Position numbers and translations under genes: made by a program
Notes under the pieces: model-generated
The model's input: only the letters and a program-made list of their open reading frames with translations
What the model was told of the DNA's origin: nothing
Databases searched by the model: none
Shown: positions 7,519 to 14,720 of the stretch, in pieces
How the letters are laid out: every line of letters starts with the position of its first letter
Numbering within the stretch: position 1 is the stretch's first letter
Assembly: GCA_021781865.1 (NCBI GenBank)
Contig: JAJXVZ010000012.1
Span: 1-16,625 of the forward strand
DNA: 16,625 bases
Direction of reading: 5' to 3'
DNA from: a bacterium
GTDB taxonomy: Bacteria; Patescibacteriota; Minisyncoccia; Phycocordibacterales; Phycocordibacteraceae

Positions 7519-7635
7519 CTAGCGACGACGCTTTGCAACCTTGCGTTTTGTAGTTTTACGCTTCGGTGCCGCCTTTCGCTTTGTGGTCTTGCGTTTCGTG
7601 GTGGTCTTTTTTACGACCTTACGCTTCTTTGCCAT
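7519..7635 (-). CDS. Small Lys/Arg-rich protein with KRK repeats
   Basis: 38 residues, ATG at 7635 and TAG at 7519-7521. 22 of the 38 residues are Lys or Arg, and there are no acidic or aromatic residues. KRK-type triads recur every 5-10 residues, three of them as TTKRK, and KAAPKRK resembles histone H1 or AlgP-like tails. It has its own -10 (7647-7652) and a strong terminator (7465-7502), so it is a self-contained unit, which supports a real gene despite its size. Likely roles are binding DNA, as a nucleoid-associated peptide, or binding RNA, as a ribosome-associated peptide like bTHX; the sequence does not decide between them. It is not L34 or another ribosomal protein I recognise. The opposite-strand ORF here is a shadow. 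Confidence 0.7.
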   Translation of the reverse strand: MAKKRKVVKKTTTKRKTTKRKAAPKRKTTKRKVAKRRR

Positions 7636-7646
7636 GGTGGTTGCGA

Positions 7647-7652
7647 ATTATA
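7647..7652 (-). promoter_or_regulatory. -10 element of the small basic gene
   Basis: A perfect TATAAT on the minus strand ends 11 nt before the ATG at 7635, giving a leader of only about 5 nt and no Shine-Dalgarno. A -35 is not obvious. Confidence 0.5.
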
Positions 7653-7691
7653 TAATGGTTGATATGTCGACCCGTCTGTGCATGAAAAATT

Positions 7692-7799
7692 TTATACACA
7701 AACGTTTCTATGTTTTATTATCGCGCGTAAATAATTTTTATGTGAAAAAAAATTATGAAGTGTGGATAACTTTTTAAAATTTTCAGATTATTTTTCACA
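7692..7799. other. Cluster of DnaA-box-like 9-mers in an AT-rich gap
   Basis: The 166-base gap between the small basic gene and murB is AT-rich. It holds TTATACACA (7692-7700, plus) and TTATCCACA (7761-7769, minus), both matching TTATNCACA. TTTTTCACA occurs at 7791-7799 (plus) and 7741-7749 (minus), each one base off. Four boxes within 108 nt could mark a replication origin or a DnaA-regulated promoter. GC skew cannot be judged here, and dnaA is not in the window. Confidence 0.35.
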
Positions 7800-7801
7800 C
7801 A

Positions 7802-8833
7802 TTACTCGTACGAACCGAACGTCTCAACCTCACGTTCAATGTGAATACCGGTTGCAAGAAAAACTTTTCGCGCAACCTCGGTGGCGAGCGCATCAACCTC
7901 AGCAGCACGAGCGCCAGCGCTCGCAACAATAACGATAGGTTGCTTTTCATATAATCGCGCTCGACCGATAGAAAATCCTTTGAGTGAAAGCACGTGATCA
8001 AGCAGCCACGCGAGTGATATTTTTACCGTACCCTCCTTCTGAGGAAACGCTGGCATGTCAGGAAAATGTTTTGCGAGTTCATAAAACTTTTCCTGTGGCA
8101 GGACGGGGTTCTTAAAGAATGAACCTGCTGTTCCTTCCCCGACATCTCGTGGAAATTTCCGTGCGCGAATAGAACGTACCGCGCGCACGATGTCAGTTGG
8201 CAACGTAAGCGGTACACCCTCCGCGCGCGCACTCTCAAGGTCGGCATAAGCGGTATTCGGTATCGCCTGTTTTGCAAGTCGCAATGCGACACGCGTGATA
8301 ATAAGAGAACGATTTTTCTTGAAGATGCTTGTCCGATACGCAAATGACGCGTCAGCTCGATTAACCCGTCTCTGTGCGTTAGTTATGCTATCGATACTGT
8401 CAGCGTATTCAAATGTATCGGCGAATTCTGCACCATATGCACCAATATTTTGTACTGCGGCACCTCCCATGGAGCCTGGAATGCCGGCGAGATTTTCGAT
8501 GCCGAAAACACCGCGTGCTGCCGCTTCGCTCACAACCCTTTCCCAGGGAACTCCCGTTCCCGCGATAAGCAATACGCTGTCGCCATCTTCTTCGATCCGT
8601 ATGTCCTGAAGAGACATCTTCAACACAACGCCCTTAATGCCGGCATCTGGTACGAGTATGTTGCTCCCTTCCCCGAGAGGGAAAAGTGGGAGCGCATGCT
8701 GTTGCGCAAACGCCACCGCGCTCTCAACGTCTCTATCCGTTTGCGCTTCCATGAAAAAGCGCGCTGTGCCACCCACACCGAGCGTTGTAAGTGGCGCGAT
8801 TGGAATATTTTCTAAAACCTGACCAACGCTCAT
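7802..8833 (-). CDS. murB: UDP-N-acetylenolpyruvoylglucosamine reductase
   Basis: 343 residues, close to the E. coli length. MurB is a cytoplasmic FAD enzyme that reduces UDP-GlcNAc-enolpyruvate to UDP-MurNAc with NADPH, the second committed step of peptidoglycan precursor synthesis. The FAD fold shows LGVGGTARFF (18-27), LGEGSNILV (53-61) and AGIPGSMGGAAVQNIGAYG. Catalytic residues are present: Y166-R167 in FAYRTSIF, general acid S238 in GSFFKNP, and E335 in EREVETFG. The YRTSIF loop and full length make it type I, like the E. coli enzyme. Its ATG overlaps the stop of the upstream ligase-like gene in an ATGA, so translation is probably coupled. GGTGG lies just before the ATG. A complete MurB shows that the cell makes its own peptidoglycan. 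Confidence 0.97.
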   Translation of the reverse strand: MSVGQVLENIPIAPLTTLGVGGTARFFMEAQTDRDVESAVAFAQQHALPLFPLGEGSNILVPDAGIKGVVLKMSLQDIRIEEDGDSVLLIAGTGVPWERVVSEAAARGVFGIENLAGIPGSMGGAAVQNIGAYGAEFADTFEYADSIDSITNAQRRVNRADASFAYRTSIFKKNRSLIITRVALRLAKQAIPNTAYADLESARAEGVPLTLPTDIVRAVRSIRARKFPRDVGEGTAGSFFKNPVLPQEKFYELAKHFPDMPAFPQKEGTVKISLAWLLDHVLSLKGFSIGRARLYEKQPIVIVASAGARAAEVDALATEVARKVFLATGIHIEREVETFGSYE

Positions 8834-11043
8834 TGTCCCACCGTGTTCCCTTTTATTTGTGCAATAGCCGCTGCTCCTGAAGAGGCTACTCCAGGAACTC
8901 CCGCGAACAACTTGACTGCCTCTTTGATTGTGGCAATGGCATTCGTTTTATCACCTGCGGTGTAATAACCGGCCGCAAGATTGAACCATGCAGTAACATC
9001 CGCGCCAGGTTCACTCGTGCGAAGCTTCAATATATCTATAAGACCCTGCCAATTCTTGGCACGATAATATGCATCCATAAGAATATTACTATCTATGGTT
9101 GTCGTACCGTATGCGCCAATCAATACGTGGTCGGCTATTGTCATGTTACCGGCTGCGATATCTCCGGCTGCGGCATACTTCGCGAGACCTTGAAATTCCG
9201 GACCAAGTGCATATGCCGTATCGAAATCAGACTGTGCTGCCTTCACGTTCCCCAGATCCCATTCGGTTATGCCTGCCTCAATCCAAAACTCCTCCTTTGC
9301 CGGAGAAAGCGCAATCGCTGCTTCAATCTGTTTGAGTGCATCCGCATTGTCTCCCGCTGCATGATAGGCGTAGGAAAGTTCCAGGCGTTCACGTGCGTCA
9401 AGTGGATACGCTGCGACTTGCTTTCCCATTTCGCTAATCGCGAGCGAGACAATTTGTTGTTTTTGCGCTTCAGTCGCCCATGAACTTTGTGCAATTGTCG
9501 CTGCGGTGGAGACTAACTGTTCGCGTATCTCCTGTGCGGCAAATGCCGGATGTTTTACCAAATCTTCGAAAGTCGCTATATTTTGTGCAGAAAATTCTGG
9601 AGTTTGCGTTGTGGGATCGAGTGCGGTTGGTGATATGGCGACAATAAGCTCAGACGCGGCTTCCATACCCGGAATATTCACGGTCCAAATGAGTGCGATG
9701 GCGACTACGGCAGCAATTGGGAGTGCGTAGGTTACGCCGTCCGCTGCGGAAAGCACGGGCGCGTGTTCGAGTTTCTTTATAGGACGCGCAACCTGCGAAT
9801 CGATAAAGGCGAGAATTGCGAAAAAATAGACGTAGGAATACAGGTTGTCGAAAACAAAAAAGTTATGTACGGCATACCCGGTAAGCGCTGCAGTAAATAT
9901 GATCCGTTCGGGGCGCGAAAGTTCAGAGTTCTTCCAAAGTAAAAACAACGCGGATCCGAAAAGTGAAAGATAGAGCAGGAACGCCGGAGCACCGCCCGCA
10001 ACAAGCCAATCGATAAATGCATTATGCGCTCGATCGAACCATTGTTCTTGCGTGTACAAAGATGGGTCGTAGAACTTGTTAAAGACATAGTTGAAGCCCT
10101 CCTGTCCCCATCCGACGATGGGACGTTCAAGAAATCCTTCAAATGCCATATGCCAGATAGTGAAACGGGTTTGGCCAGCGGCGAGCGAAATTGAGTCGAT
10201 ACGCTGCAGCGTGTGATTGCTCTCAACGAAGTGAGTATGGCGAGCAAGATAGAATCCCCCCACAAGAAGCACGAGGCCAATGAGTGCAAATACCGCTATG
10301 CGGCGAACCCGTTTGCTTGCGGTAAGCGCTGTCAAAAGCATCGCGAGACCAAATGCCAAAGTCAGTCCAACCACCGTACCGCGTGTTTCGGTATAAAAAA
10401 TTAGGACCACCTCTACGGCAGCGAGTGATACGAGCGACCATTTAAGCCAGGAGTACTTCTCGGTAAACGCGAGCCAAAGCGCGATAAACACATTGAAAAG
10501 GAAATAGATCGCCAAATATGCGGAGTTCCCCAAGGTCGCGTCAATACGCGTTGAACCTTGGTTTATTGGAATGTTGCCGGCGAGCTGCAGAAACGCGTAT
10601 CCAGAAACAACGATCGAGACTGCGATTGACGCAAGAAACCATGCGCGCCATTTTTTCTCCACACGTAGCACTGCGCTGGAGGCTAAGAAAAATCCGAGTA
10701 GATGTATGAGAAGGACCCAGCCTTCCATGCGTTCAAAATTGCTCCAAAAAGCTTTCGCGACATTTATCGCAAACAGATCTGCAACAAACATCCACGCGAC
10801 AAAACAAACGACTGCTGCACCAATGAGCGAAAAGCGTGGACGGTATTCCTTATCCAAAAGAGCGAGTACGATCCATGCCGCGACCACTATTTCAACTAGG
10901 ATACGGAAATAGAACGTCTTGCCGGTGATGAAAGGAAAGAAGTAGCTATTCGCGATAAGAAGCGGCGTAAGCGGGATGAGAAAGAGCGCCCCGAGCGCTA
11001 CCCATCTTGCAATCTTCTTGGCGATTCCACTACTACTCTGCAT
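8830..11043 (-). CDS. O-antigen ligase/polymerase-like membrane protein with C-terminal TPRs
   Basis: 737 residues. Residues 1 to about 460 hold roughly 12-13 membrane segments. Features of the O-antigen ligase (Wzy/WaaL, PF04932) family include ETRGTVVGL, RFTIWHMAFEGFLERPIVGWG and an outer loop with RAHNAFIDWLVAGG; its His (about 340) matches the conserved ligase His. After the last membrane segment (about 440-456) comes an outside domain with TPR-like repeats (about 546-721; AYHAAGDNADALKQIEAAIA, FNLAAGYYTAGDKTNAIATI). Such enzymes join lipid-linked glycans to acceptors or polymerise them. I chose ATG 11043 over 11085 because the longer form would encode one arm of a terminator hairpin and the promoter TGGTATAGT. 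murB overlaps by 4 nt. The acceptor (lipid, protein or wall) cannot be told from sequence. Confidence 0.88.
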   Translation of the reverse strand: MQSSSGIAKKIARWVALGALFLIPLTPLLIANSYFFPFITGKTFYFRILVEIVVAAWIVLALLDKEYRPRFSLIGAAVVCFVAWMFVADLFAINVAKAFWSNFERMEGWVLLIHLLGFFLASSAVLRVEKKWRAWFLASIAVSIVVSGYAFLQLAGNIPINQGSTRIDATLGNSAYLAIYFLFNVFIALWLAFTEKYSWLKWSLVSLAAVEVVLIFYTETRGTVVGLTLAFGLAMLLTALTASKRVRRIAVFALIGLVLLVGGFYLARHTHFVESNHTLQRIDSISLAAGQTRFTIWHMAFEGFLERPIVGWGQEGFNYVFNKFYDPSLYTQEQWFDRAHNAFIDWLVAGGAPAFLLYLSLFGSALFLLWKNSELSRPERIIFTAALTGYAVHNFFVFDNLYSYVYFFAILAFIDSQVARPIKKLEHAPVLSAADGVTYALPIAAVVAIALIWTVNIPGMEAASELIVAISPTALDPTTQTPEFSAQNIATFEDLVKHPAFAAQEIREQLVSTAATIAQSSWATEAQKQQIVSLAISEMGKQVAAYPLDARERLELSYAYHAAGDNADALKQIEAAIALSPAKEEFWIEAGITEWDLGNVKAAQSDFDTAYALGPEFQGLAKYAAAGDIAAGNMTIADHVLIGAYGTTTIDSNILMDAYYRAKNWQGLIDILKLRTSEPGADVTAWFNLAAGYYTAGDKTNAIATIKEAVKLFAGVPGVASSGAAAIAQIKGNTVGQ

Positions 11044-11053
11044 GATGCAGGAA

Positions 11054-11062
11054 ACTATACCA
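11054..11062 (-). promoter_or_regulatory. Extended -10 promoter of the ligase-murB unit
   Basis: TGGTATAGT on the minus strand is identical to the element before secA. TATAGT ends 10 nt before the ATG at 11043, giving a predicted leader of about 3-4 nt. It sits just after the hairpin at 11065-11116, as expected for a fresh transcription unit. Confidence 0.55.
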
Positions 11063-11064
11063 TA

Positions 11065-11116
11065 TATCAAAACACGCAACGCCATGCTCTAAAGTATGGC
11101 GTTGCGTGTTTTGATA
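11065..11116 (-). terminator. Long hairpin terminator after the secreted coiled-coil gene
   Basis: Arms at 11065-11085 and 11096-11116 are perfectly complementary over 21 bp around a 10-nt loop. The GC-rich core (CGCAACGCC) has an AAAA/TTTT outer edge on both sides, the form of a bidirectional intrinsic terminator. It starts 39 nt after the stop of the gene ending at 11155 and immediately precedes the ligase promoter. Confidence 0.75.
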
Positions 11117-11154
11117 AGGTCTGCTCTTTACTAGAAAAGGTTCGATAATTCAGA

Positions 11155-12009
11155 TTAAAACCTCCAACTGAAGAGACCCCACATGTTCTGCTGTTGTTGT
11201 GCAAGAACCTGCAAACGCGCCTGTGCTTCCTGTAAGGCCGTTATTTGGGCTTTCAGAATCGTTTGCACGTTGACTGAAATATTTGCCTGCGCAAGCAGTT
11301 TGGTGAGAGCGTCGATACGCTGCTGATTCTGTGCAACTTGTTCTGTGATGACTTGTGCTGCGGCAGTATCACCGCCGAAAAAGAGCTTGGTAAGAAAGCC
11401 GCGTGACTGTATTTGCGCTTCGGCATTCGTCGTTGACGCGATCGAGTAATTCATTTGTCGTGCTATCGCCGACACCTGACTGCCGATCCCGCCGAGCAAA
11501 TCCTTTGAGGCGAGAAACGAATGCACCGCAAGACGCACTGGATTTTCATTTTTCATGATGCTTCGCGTCTCCGGTGAAGAACTTGCCTCCTCCTGGTCGA
11601 GTTCCTGCTGGCGCGCTTCAATTGATGACTTCAATTGCCCGAACGAAAGCGCCGCAGTCGTTGTGCTCTCAAGAGAGAACGGGAGACCTTCACTCATTAT
11701 TTCAAGTTTCTTCTCGACTTCATTCTGCGCACCTTCTCGTTTCTGTTCCCCAACACGGGATGACTGATTCGATTCCCCCCCTTTAGAACCCGTGATACTT
11801 TGTTTATGCCCTTCCCCGACCTGTGCCGAAGCGCTCGTCGAAGCACTCACTGAGGTGTCCCCGCTCTGCACCTGGGCCGTTATTTCTGCACCCACACTTA
11901 AACCGCCCTGCCCAGCACCACCATTGCTATCAGCGATAGCTGCTACGGGCAATCCGCTCATGGCGAGCGCAAACGCAACTGCTCCGAATCCATAAATATA
12001 ATTCTTCAT
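11155..12009 (-). CDS. Secreted coiled-coil protein of unknown function
   Basis: 284 residues. An N-terminal signal peptide (1 to about 26; MKNYIYGFGAVAFALAMSGL, likely cleaved after AAIA) sends it through Sec. Residues 27-95 are rich in Gly, Ser, Thr and Gln and probably flexible. From about 120 it is helical, with a conserved-looking block VRLAVHSFLASKDLLGGIGS (158-177), then QMN, RGFLTKLFFGGD (203-214) and a Gln/Ala-rich coiled coil (about 220-275). It ends in the aromatic WGLFSWRF. There is no membrane anchor, sortase motif or lipobox. I do not recognise a named family; similar secreted proteins in other Parcubacteria are my recollection only. It is divergent from the glycan cluster and has its own terminator. 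A surface or envelope structural role is a guess. Confidence 0.85.
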   Translation of the reverse strand: MKNYIYGFGAVAFALAMSGLPVAAIADSNGGAGQGGLSVGAEITAQVQSGDTSVSASTSASAQVGEGHKQSITGSKGGESNQSSRVGEQKREGAQNEVEKKLEIMSEGLPFSLESTTTAALSFGQLKSSIEARQQELDQEEASSSPETRSIMKNENPVRLAVHSFLASKDLLGGIGSQVSAIARQMNYSIASTTNAEAQIQSRGFLTKLFFGGDTAAAQVITEQVAQNQQRIDALTKLLAQANISVNVQTILKAQITALQEAQARLQVLAQQQQNMWGLFSWRF

Positions 12010-12038
12010 ATGGTTTAAATATCGATTATTACTATGTA

Positions 12039-12044
12039 AGTATA
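12039..12044 (-). promoter_or_regulatory. Possible -10 for the secreted coiled-coil gene
   Basis: TATACT on the minus strand lies 29 nt before the ATG at 12009; a second TATACT lies at 12059-12064. There is no Shine-Dalgarno in the AT-rich leader. The 172-base divergent gap (12010-12181) contains no gene that I can see, only promoters for both sides. Confidence 0.35.
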
Positions 12045-12162
12045 CGTTACCTATATATAGTATAGACGACCGATTGGCATGTCCCTTACAGTCCTGTTGA
12101 AACCTTAACTACGCCACCTCTGTTCCAGTCTAAGTGGTACGATAGCAGCACGAGTATCTGTT

Positions 12163-12175
12163 TATACTCTATACA
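12163..12175 (+). promoter_or_regulatory. -10 region of the flippase operon
   Basis: TATACT (12163-12168) and TATACA (12170-12175) lie 13 and 6 nt before the ATG at 12182. The second would place the transcript start on the ATG itself. There is no Shine-Dalgarno. Confidence 0.45.
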
Positions 12176-12181
12176 TAAAAT

Positions 12182-13450
12182 ATGTCTGGCTTAAAATACC
12201 GTCTCCTCCGTCTCCTCCGTTGGAGCGAGAAATATACCAAGACCGATATGGTGTATCTCACTCGAGGCGGGTTCTGGTCGATCACTGGACAGGTGGTAAC
12301 CTCGATTACCGTTTTTGGTTTTGCCATCCTTGTCGCTCACTTCCTTCCGAAAGAGGTATATGGCCAATACAAATATATTCTTGCCGTTGTTGCCATACTT
12401 TCCTCATTCTCACTTACTGGTATCGGAACCGCCGTCTTTCAATCGGTCGCGCGCGGATTTGACGGATCTCTCTTTGAGGGTTTCTGGCTCAATATCCGTT
12501 GGAGCGCACTTATATTTCTGGGAGCATTCGCGCTCGCTATCTATTATTTCTTCCAGGGCAACCCGACGCTCGCGTTCGGAGTTCTGGTCGGCGGCTCGCT
12601 CTCCCCCTTCCTTTCAAGTGCTAATCTTGCCAGTACATTTCTAAGCGCGAAAAAAGACTTCGCTCGCTCATCCATCTATTTCGATATCATAGAGAATTTG
12701 TTTGCTATCGGTGCGCTTGCTGTCACTATCCTCCTCACGCACGATCCGCTCATCATTGCTGCCGTCTACTTCGTCGGCAATACACTTGTGACCTACTGGC
12801 TCTACCGCCGCGTCGTACGAGTCTACAAGCCAGATCCGACAAAGACCGATCCTGAGATGCTTACCTATGGCAAACATCTGTCACTCATGGGCATCCTTAG
12901 CACCATTGCCGGCAATATTGATCAGATACTCCTCTTCCACTTCGTCGGCCCCGTCGAACTCGCTATCTATAACTTCGCAGTTGCGATCCCCGACCAGACC
13001 AAAGGTCCGATCAAGATGCTGAGCAATATGCTCCTCCCGAAGTTCGTGGGTCGATCAACCGCAGAAATTAAAGCCGGGATGCGCAATAAGACCTTATTGC
13101 TTTTTATATCAAGCCTCGCGTTCGTCGCGCTCTATATACTTCTTGCGCCCTATTTCTACGCATTATTCTTCCATAATTACACAGATGCCGTTCCCTACTC
13201 GCAGCTTTATGCGCTATCTATCCTTTCTTTTGGCTTCAGCCCTGCGGGGGTTTACCTTGTTGCGAAAAAGAAAGTGCGTGAACAATATATAACAAGTATC
13301 GCGCTGTCCGTTTTCCAAATTGGAGCCATGCTCACGGGCGTAATTTTCTGGGGGCTTCTCGGGTTGGTAGTCTCACGCGTCATTGTAAAAGTAGGGGGCG
13401 GATATCTTACTTATCTTCTGTATGCGTCTTCCTCAAAGAGAGAATCTTGA
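12182..13450 (+). CDS. Wzx-like polysaccharide flippase (MOP superfamily)
   Basis: 422 residues with about 12 predicted membrane segments from residue 28 on. The N terminus has the pattern of the polysaccharide-biosynthesis branch of the MATE/MOP superfamily: TRGGFWSITGQVVTSITVFG, then ILVAHFLPKEVYGQYKYILA (the 'xxLG.eeyG.y' type motif). Other cues are paired-helix signatures such as NIDQILLFHFVGPVELAIYNFA and SPAGVYLVAKKKVREQY in the second half. Such proteins flip undecaprenyl-linked oligosaccharides across the cytoplasmic membrane. It is the first gene of a plus-strand run with a glycosyltransferase and a methyltransferase, which supports glycan export. The substrate cannot be read from sequence. 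The ATG is preceded by a -10 and no Shine-Dalgarno. The next gene starts 10 nt after the stop, or overlaps by 29 nt if its earlier ATG is used. Confidence 0.9.
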   Translation: MSGLKYRLLRLLRWSEKYTKTDMVYLTRGGFWSITGQVVTSITVFGFAILVAHFLPKEVYGQYKYILAVVAILSSFSLTGIGTAVFQSVARGFDGSLFEGFWLNIRWSALIFLGAFALAIYYFFQGNPTLAFGVLVGGSLSPFLSSANLASTFLSAKKDFARSSIYFDIIENLFAIGALAVTILLTHDPLIIAAVYFVGNTLVTYWLYRRVVRVYKPDPTKTDPEMLTYGKHLSLMGILSTIAGNIDQILLFHFVGPVELAIYNFAVAIPDQTKGPIKMLSNMLLPKFVGRSTAEIKAGMRNKTLLLFISSLAFVALYILLAPYFYALFFHNYTDAVPYSQLYALSILSFGFSPAGVYLVAKKKVREQYITSIALSVFQIGAMLTGVIFWGLLGLVVSRVIVKVGGGYLTYLLYASSSKRES

Positions 13451-13460
13451 TTCAACGGAC

Positions 13461-14717
13461 ATGGAATATTTCATACGGTTCATGAAGCACGCTCTCAAGC
13501 AGGTTCTCTGGAAACCTGATCCGACGTGGTCTTTTTATGACTTCGAACACAGCATCAATCCGAAAACTATCTCATGTCATCAAGAAATACTTTCTTGGGC
13601 GGAGCAGAGTCTTGCAAAGAAAAATATTTTCGAAATGTCTGAGAAATACGAACGGTCGTCCGACCCAATCGTTCGCCAAGGATATGAACTCAAAAAGCGT
13701 GTTGAAGCCGAGTTCCGCGACAAACGTTCTGCCGTATCTGATATTCGCATTCTTATACAGGTACCAGGCCCTTCCGTGTCGCCCGCGCATTTCTCTTTCT
13801 ATTCGAATCTTATCGAATCTCTCAATTTCATAGGCATACCAGCCTACAAACTTGAGTGGAAATCTGACGTGAAAGAAGCACTCGAGATTTTCCATCCGAC
13901 ATTTCTCCTCTCAACCGACGCGCCTGTATACATCGATCAAATCGACTGGCAAGCTGTTGCTGCCTATCGGAAAACGCGTGAACTGTATATTGGACTCAAT
14001 GCGCGAATTGAGGAGGAGGAGATCGGAAATTCACCCCTTATTCCTCGTCTCAATTGGGCAAAAGAACACGGAATCAATTTCTATTTCAGTTTCCGAGATC
14101 CTGAGTACACACGTATCCGGAAAGAATACCAACCGTTCTTCGAACGTGGATATCCCTTGCTTTCACTGCCGTTTGGTGCGAACCCGCTCCACTACTACCC
14201 TCTTCCGGAGATTACGCGAGACATTGATTATTGCTTCCTCTCTTCGGCGCACTGGACAAAAGGGCCGATCTATTCCCGTCTTGCAGGAGAAATTATCTCC
14301 CGTTACCCGGGGTTCATTCATGGAATCGGGTGGAGACATGTGAAAGAATTCCGTTTTGATCGTGACCGTGATCGTTATCTTTATGCGCGAAGCAAGGTTG
14401 GATTTAACTTCCACCTCCCGGAACAGATAGAGTGGGCATGCGAAGTAAACGAACGAACGCATCACCTCGCCATGTGCGGATTGCCACAACTTATTGACAC
14501 TCCGAAACTCCTGCCGAAACTTTACAGCAAAAACGCACTATTCGTATGTAAAACGGGGGAGGAATTTGCCAATCACTTCAGGAATATTATGCAGAACCCG
14601 GCCTATGGGCAACAAAGAGCCATCGTCGCCCAGCGAGAAGTGTTCGCACAGCACACCACCTTTCATCGTGCCAATGATTTCGTTACACAATTACAAGATA
14701 TCCTTGTAAGGGCCTGA
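13461..14717 (+). CDS. CgeB-like glycosyltransferase
   Basis: 418 residues, soluble. The C-terminal half resembles GT-B glycosyltransferases of the CgeB / 'glycosyl transferase family 1' type: LPFGANPLHYYPL (about 236-248), CFLSSAHWTKGPIYSRLAGEI, RSKVGFNFHLPE and NERTHHLAMCGLPQLIDT (about 330-347), the last matching the nucleotide-sugar-binding E-x7-E-like region with a glycine turn. The N-terminal 90 residues are charged and helical and match nothing I know. The earlier ATG at 13422 would overlap the flippase by 29 nt; I prefer 13461, but neither start has a good Shine-Dalgarno. Donor and acceptor are unknown. It probably adds a sugar to the lipid-linked glycan handled by the adjacent flippase. 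Confidence 0.8.
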   Translation: MEYFIRFMKHALKQVLWKPDPTWSFYDFEHSINPKTISCHQEILSWAEQSLAKKNIFEMSEKYERSSDPIVRQGYELKKRVEAEFRDKRSAVSDIRILIQVPGPSVSPAHFSFYSNLIESLNFIGIPAYKLEWKSDVKEALEIFHPTFLLSTDAPVYIDQIDWQAVAAYRKTRELYIGLNARIEEEEIGNSPLIPRLNWAKEHGINFYFSFRDPEYTRIRKEYQPFFERGYPLLSLPFGANPLHYYPLPEITRDIDYCFLSSAHWTKGPIYSRLAGEIISRYPGFIHGIGWRHVKEFRFDRDRDRYLYARSKVGFNFHLPEQIEWACEVNERTHHLAMCGLPQLIDTPKLLPKLYSKNALFVCKTGEEFANHFRNIMQNPAYGQQRAIVAQREVFAQHTTFHRANDFVTQLQDILVRA

Positions 14718-14720
14718 TGT

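Noticed and set aside
7541..7777. 78-residue plus-strand ORF with Phe/Val/Arg-rich N terminus
   Set aside because: Its start is the reverse complement of the KRK repeats, which explains the odd composition. The minus-strand small gene has promoter and terminator support instead.
12010..12181. Possible RNA gene or riboswitch in the divergent gap
   Set aside because: No extended stem or known motif is visible; the content is explained by promoters in both directions.
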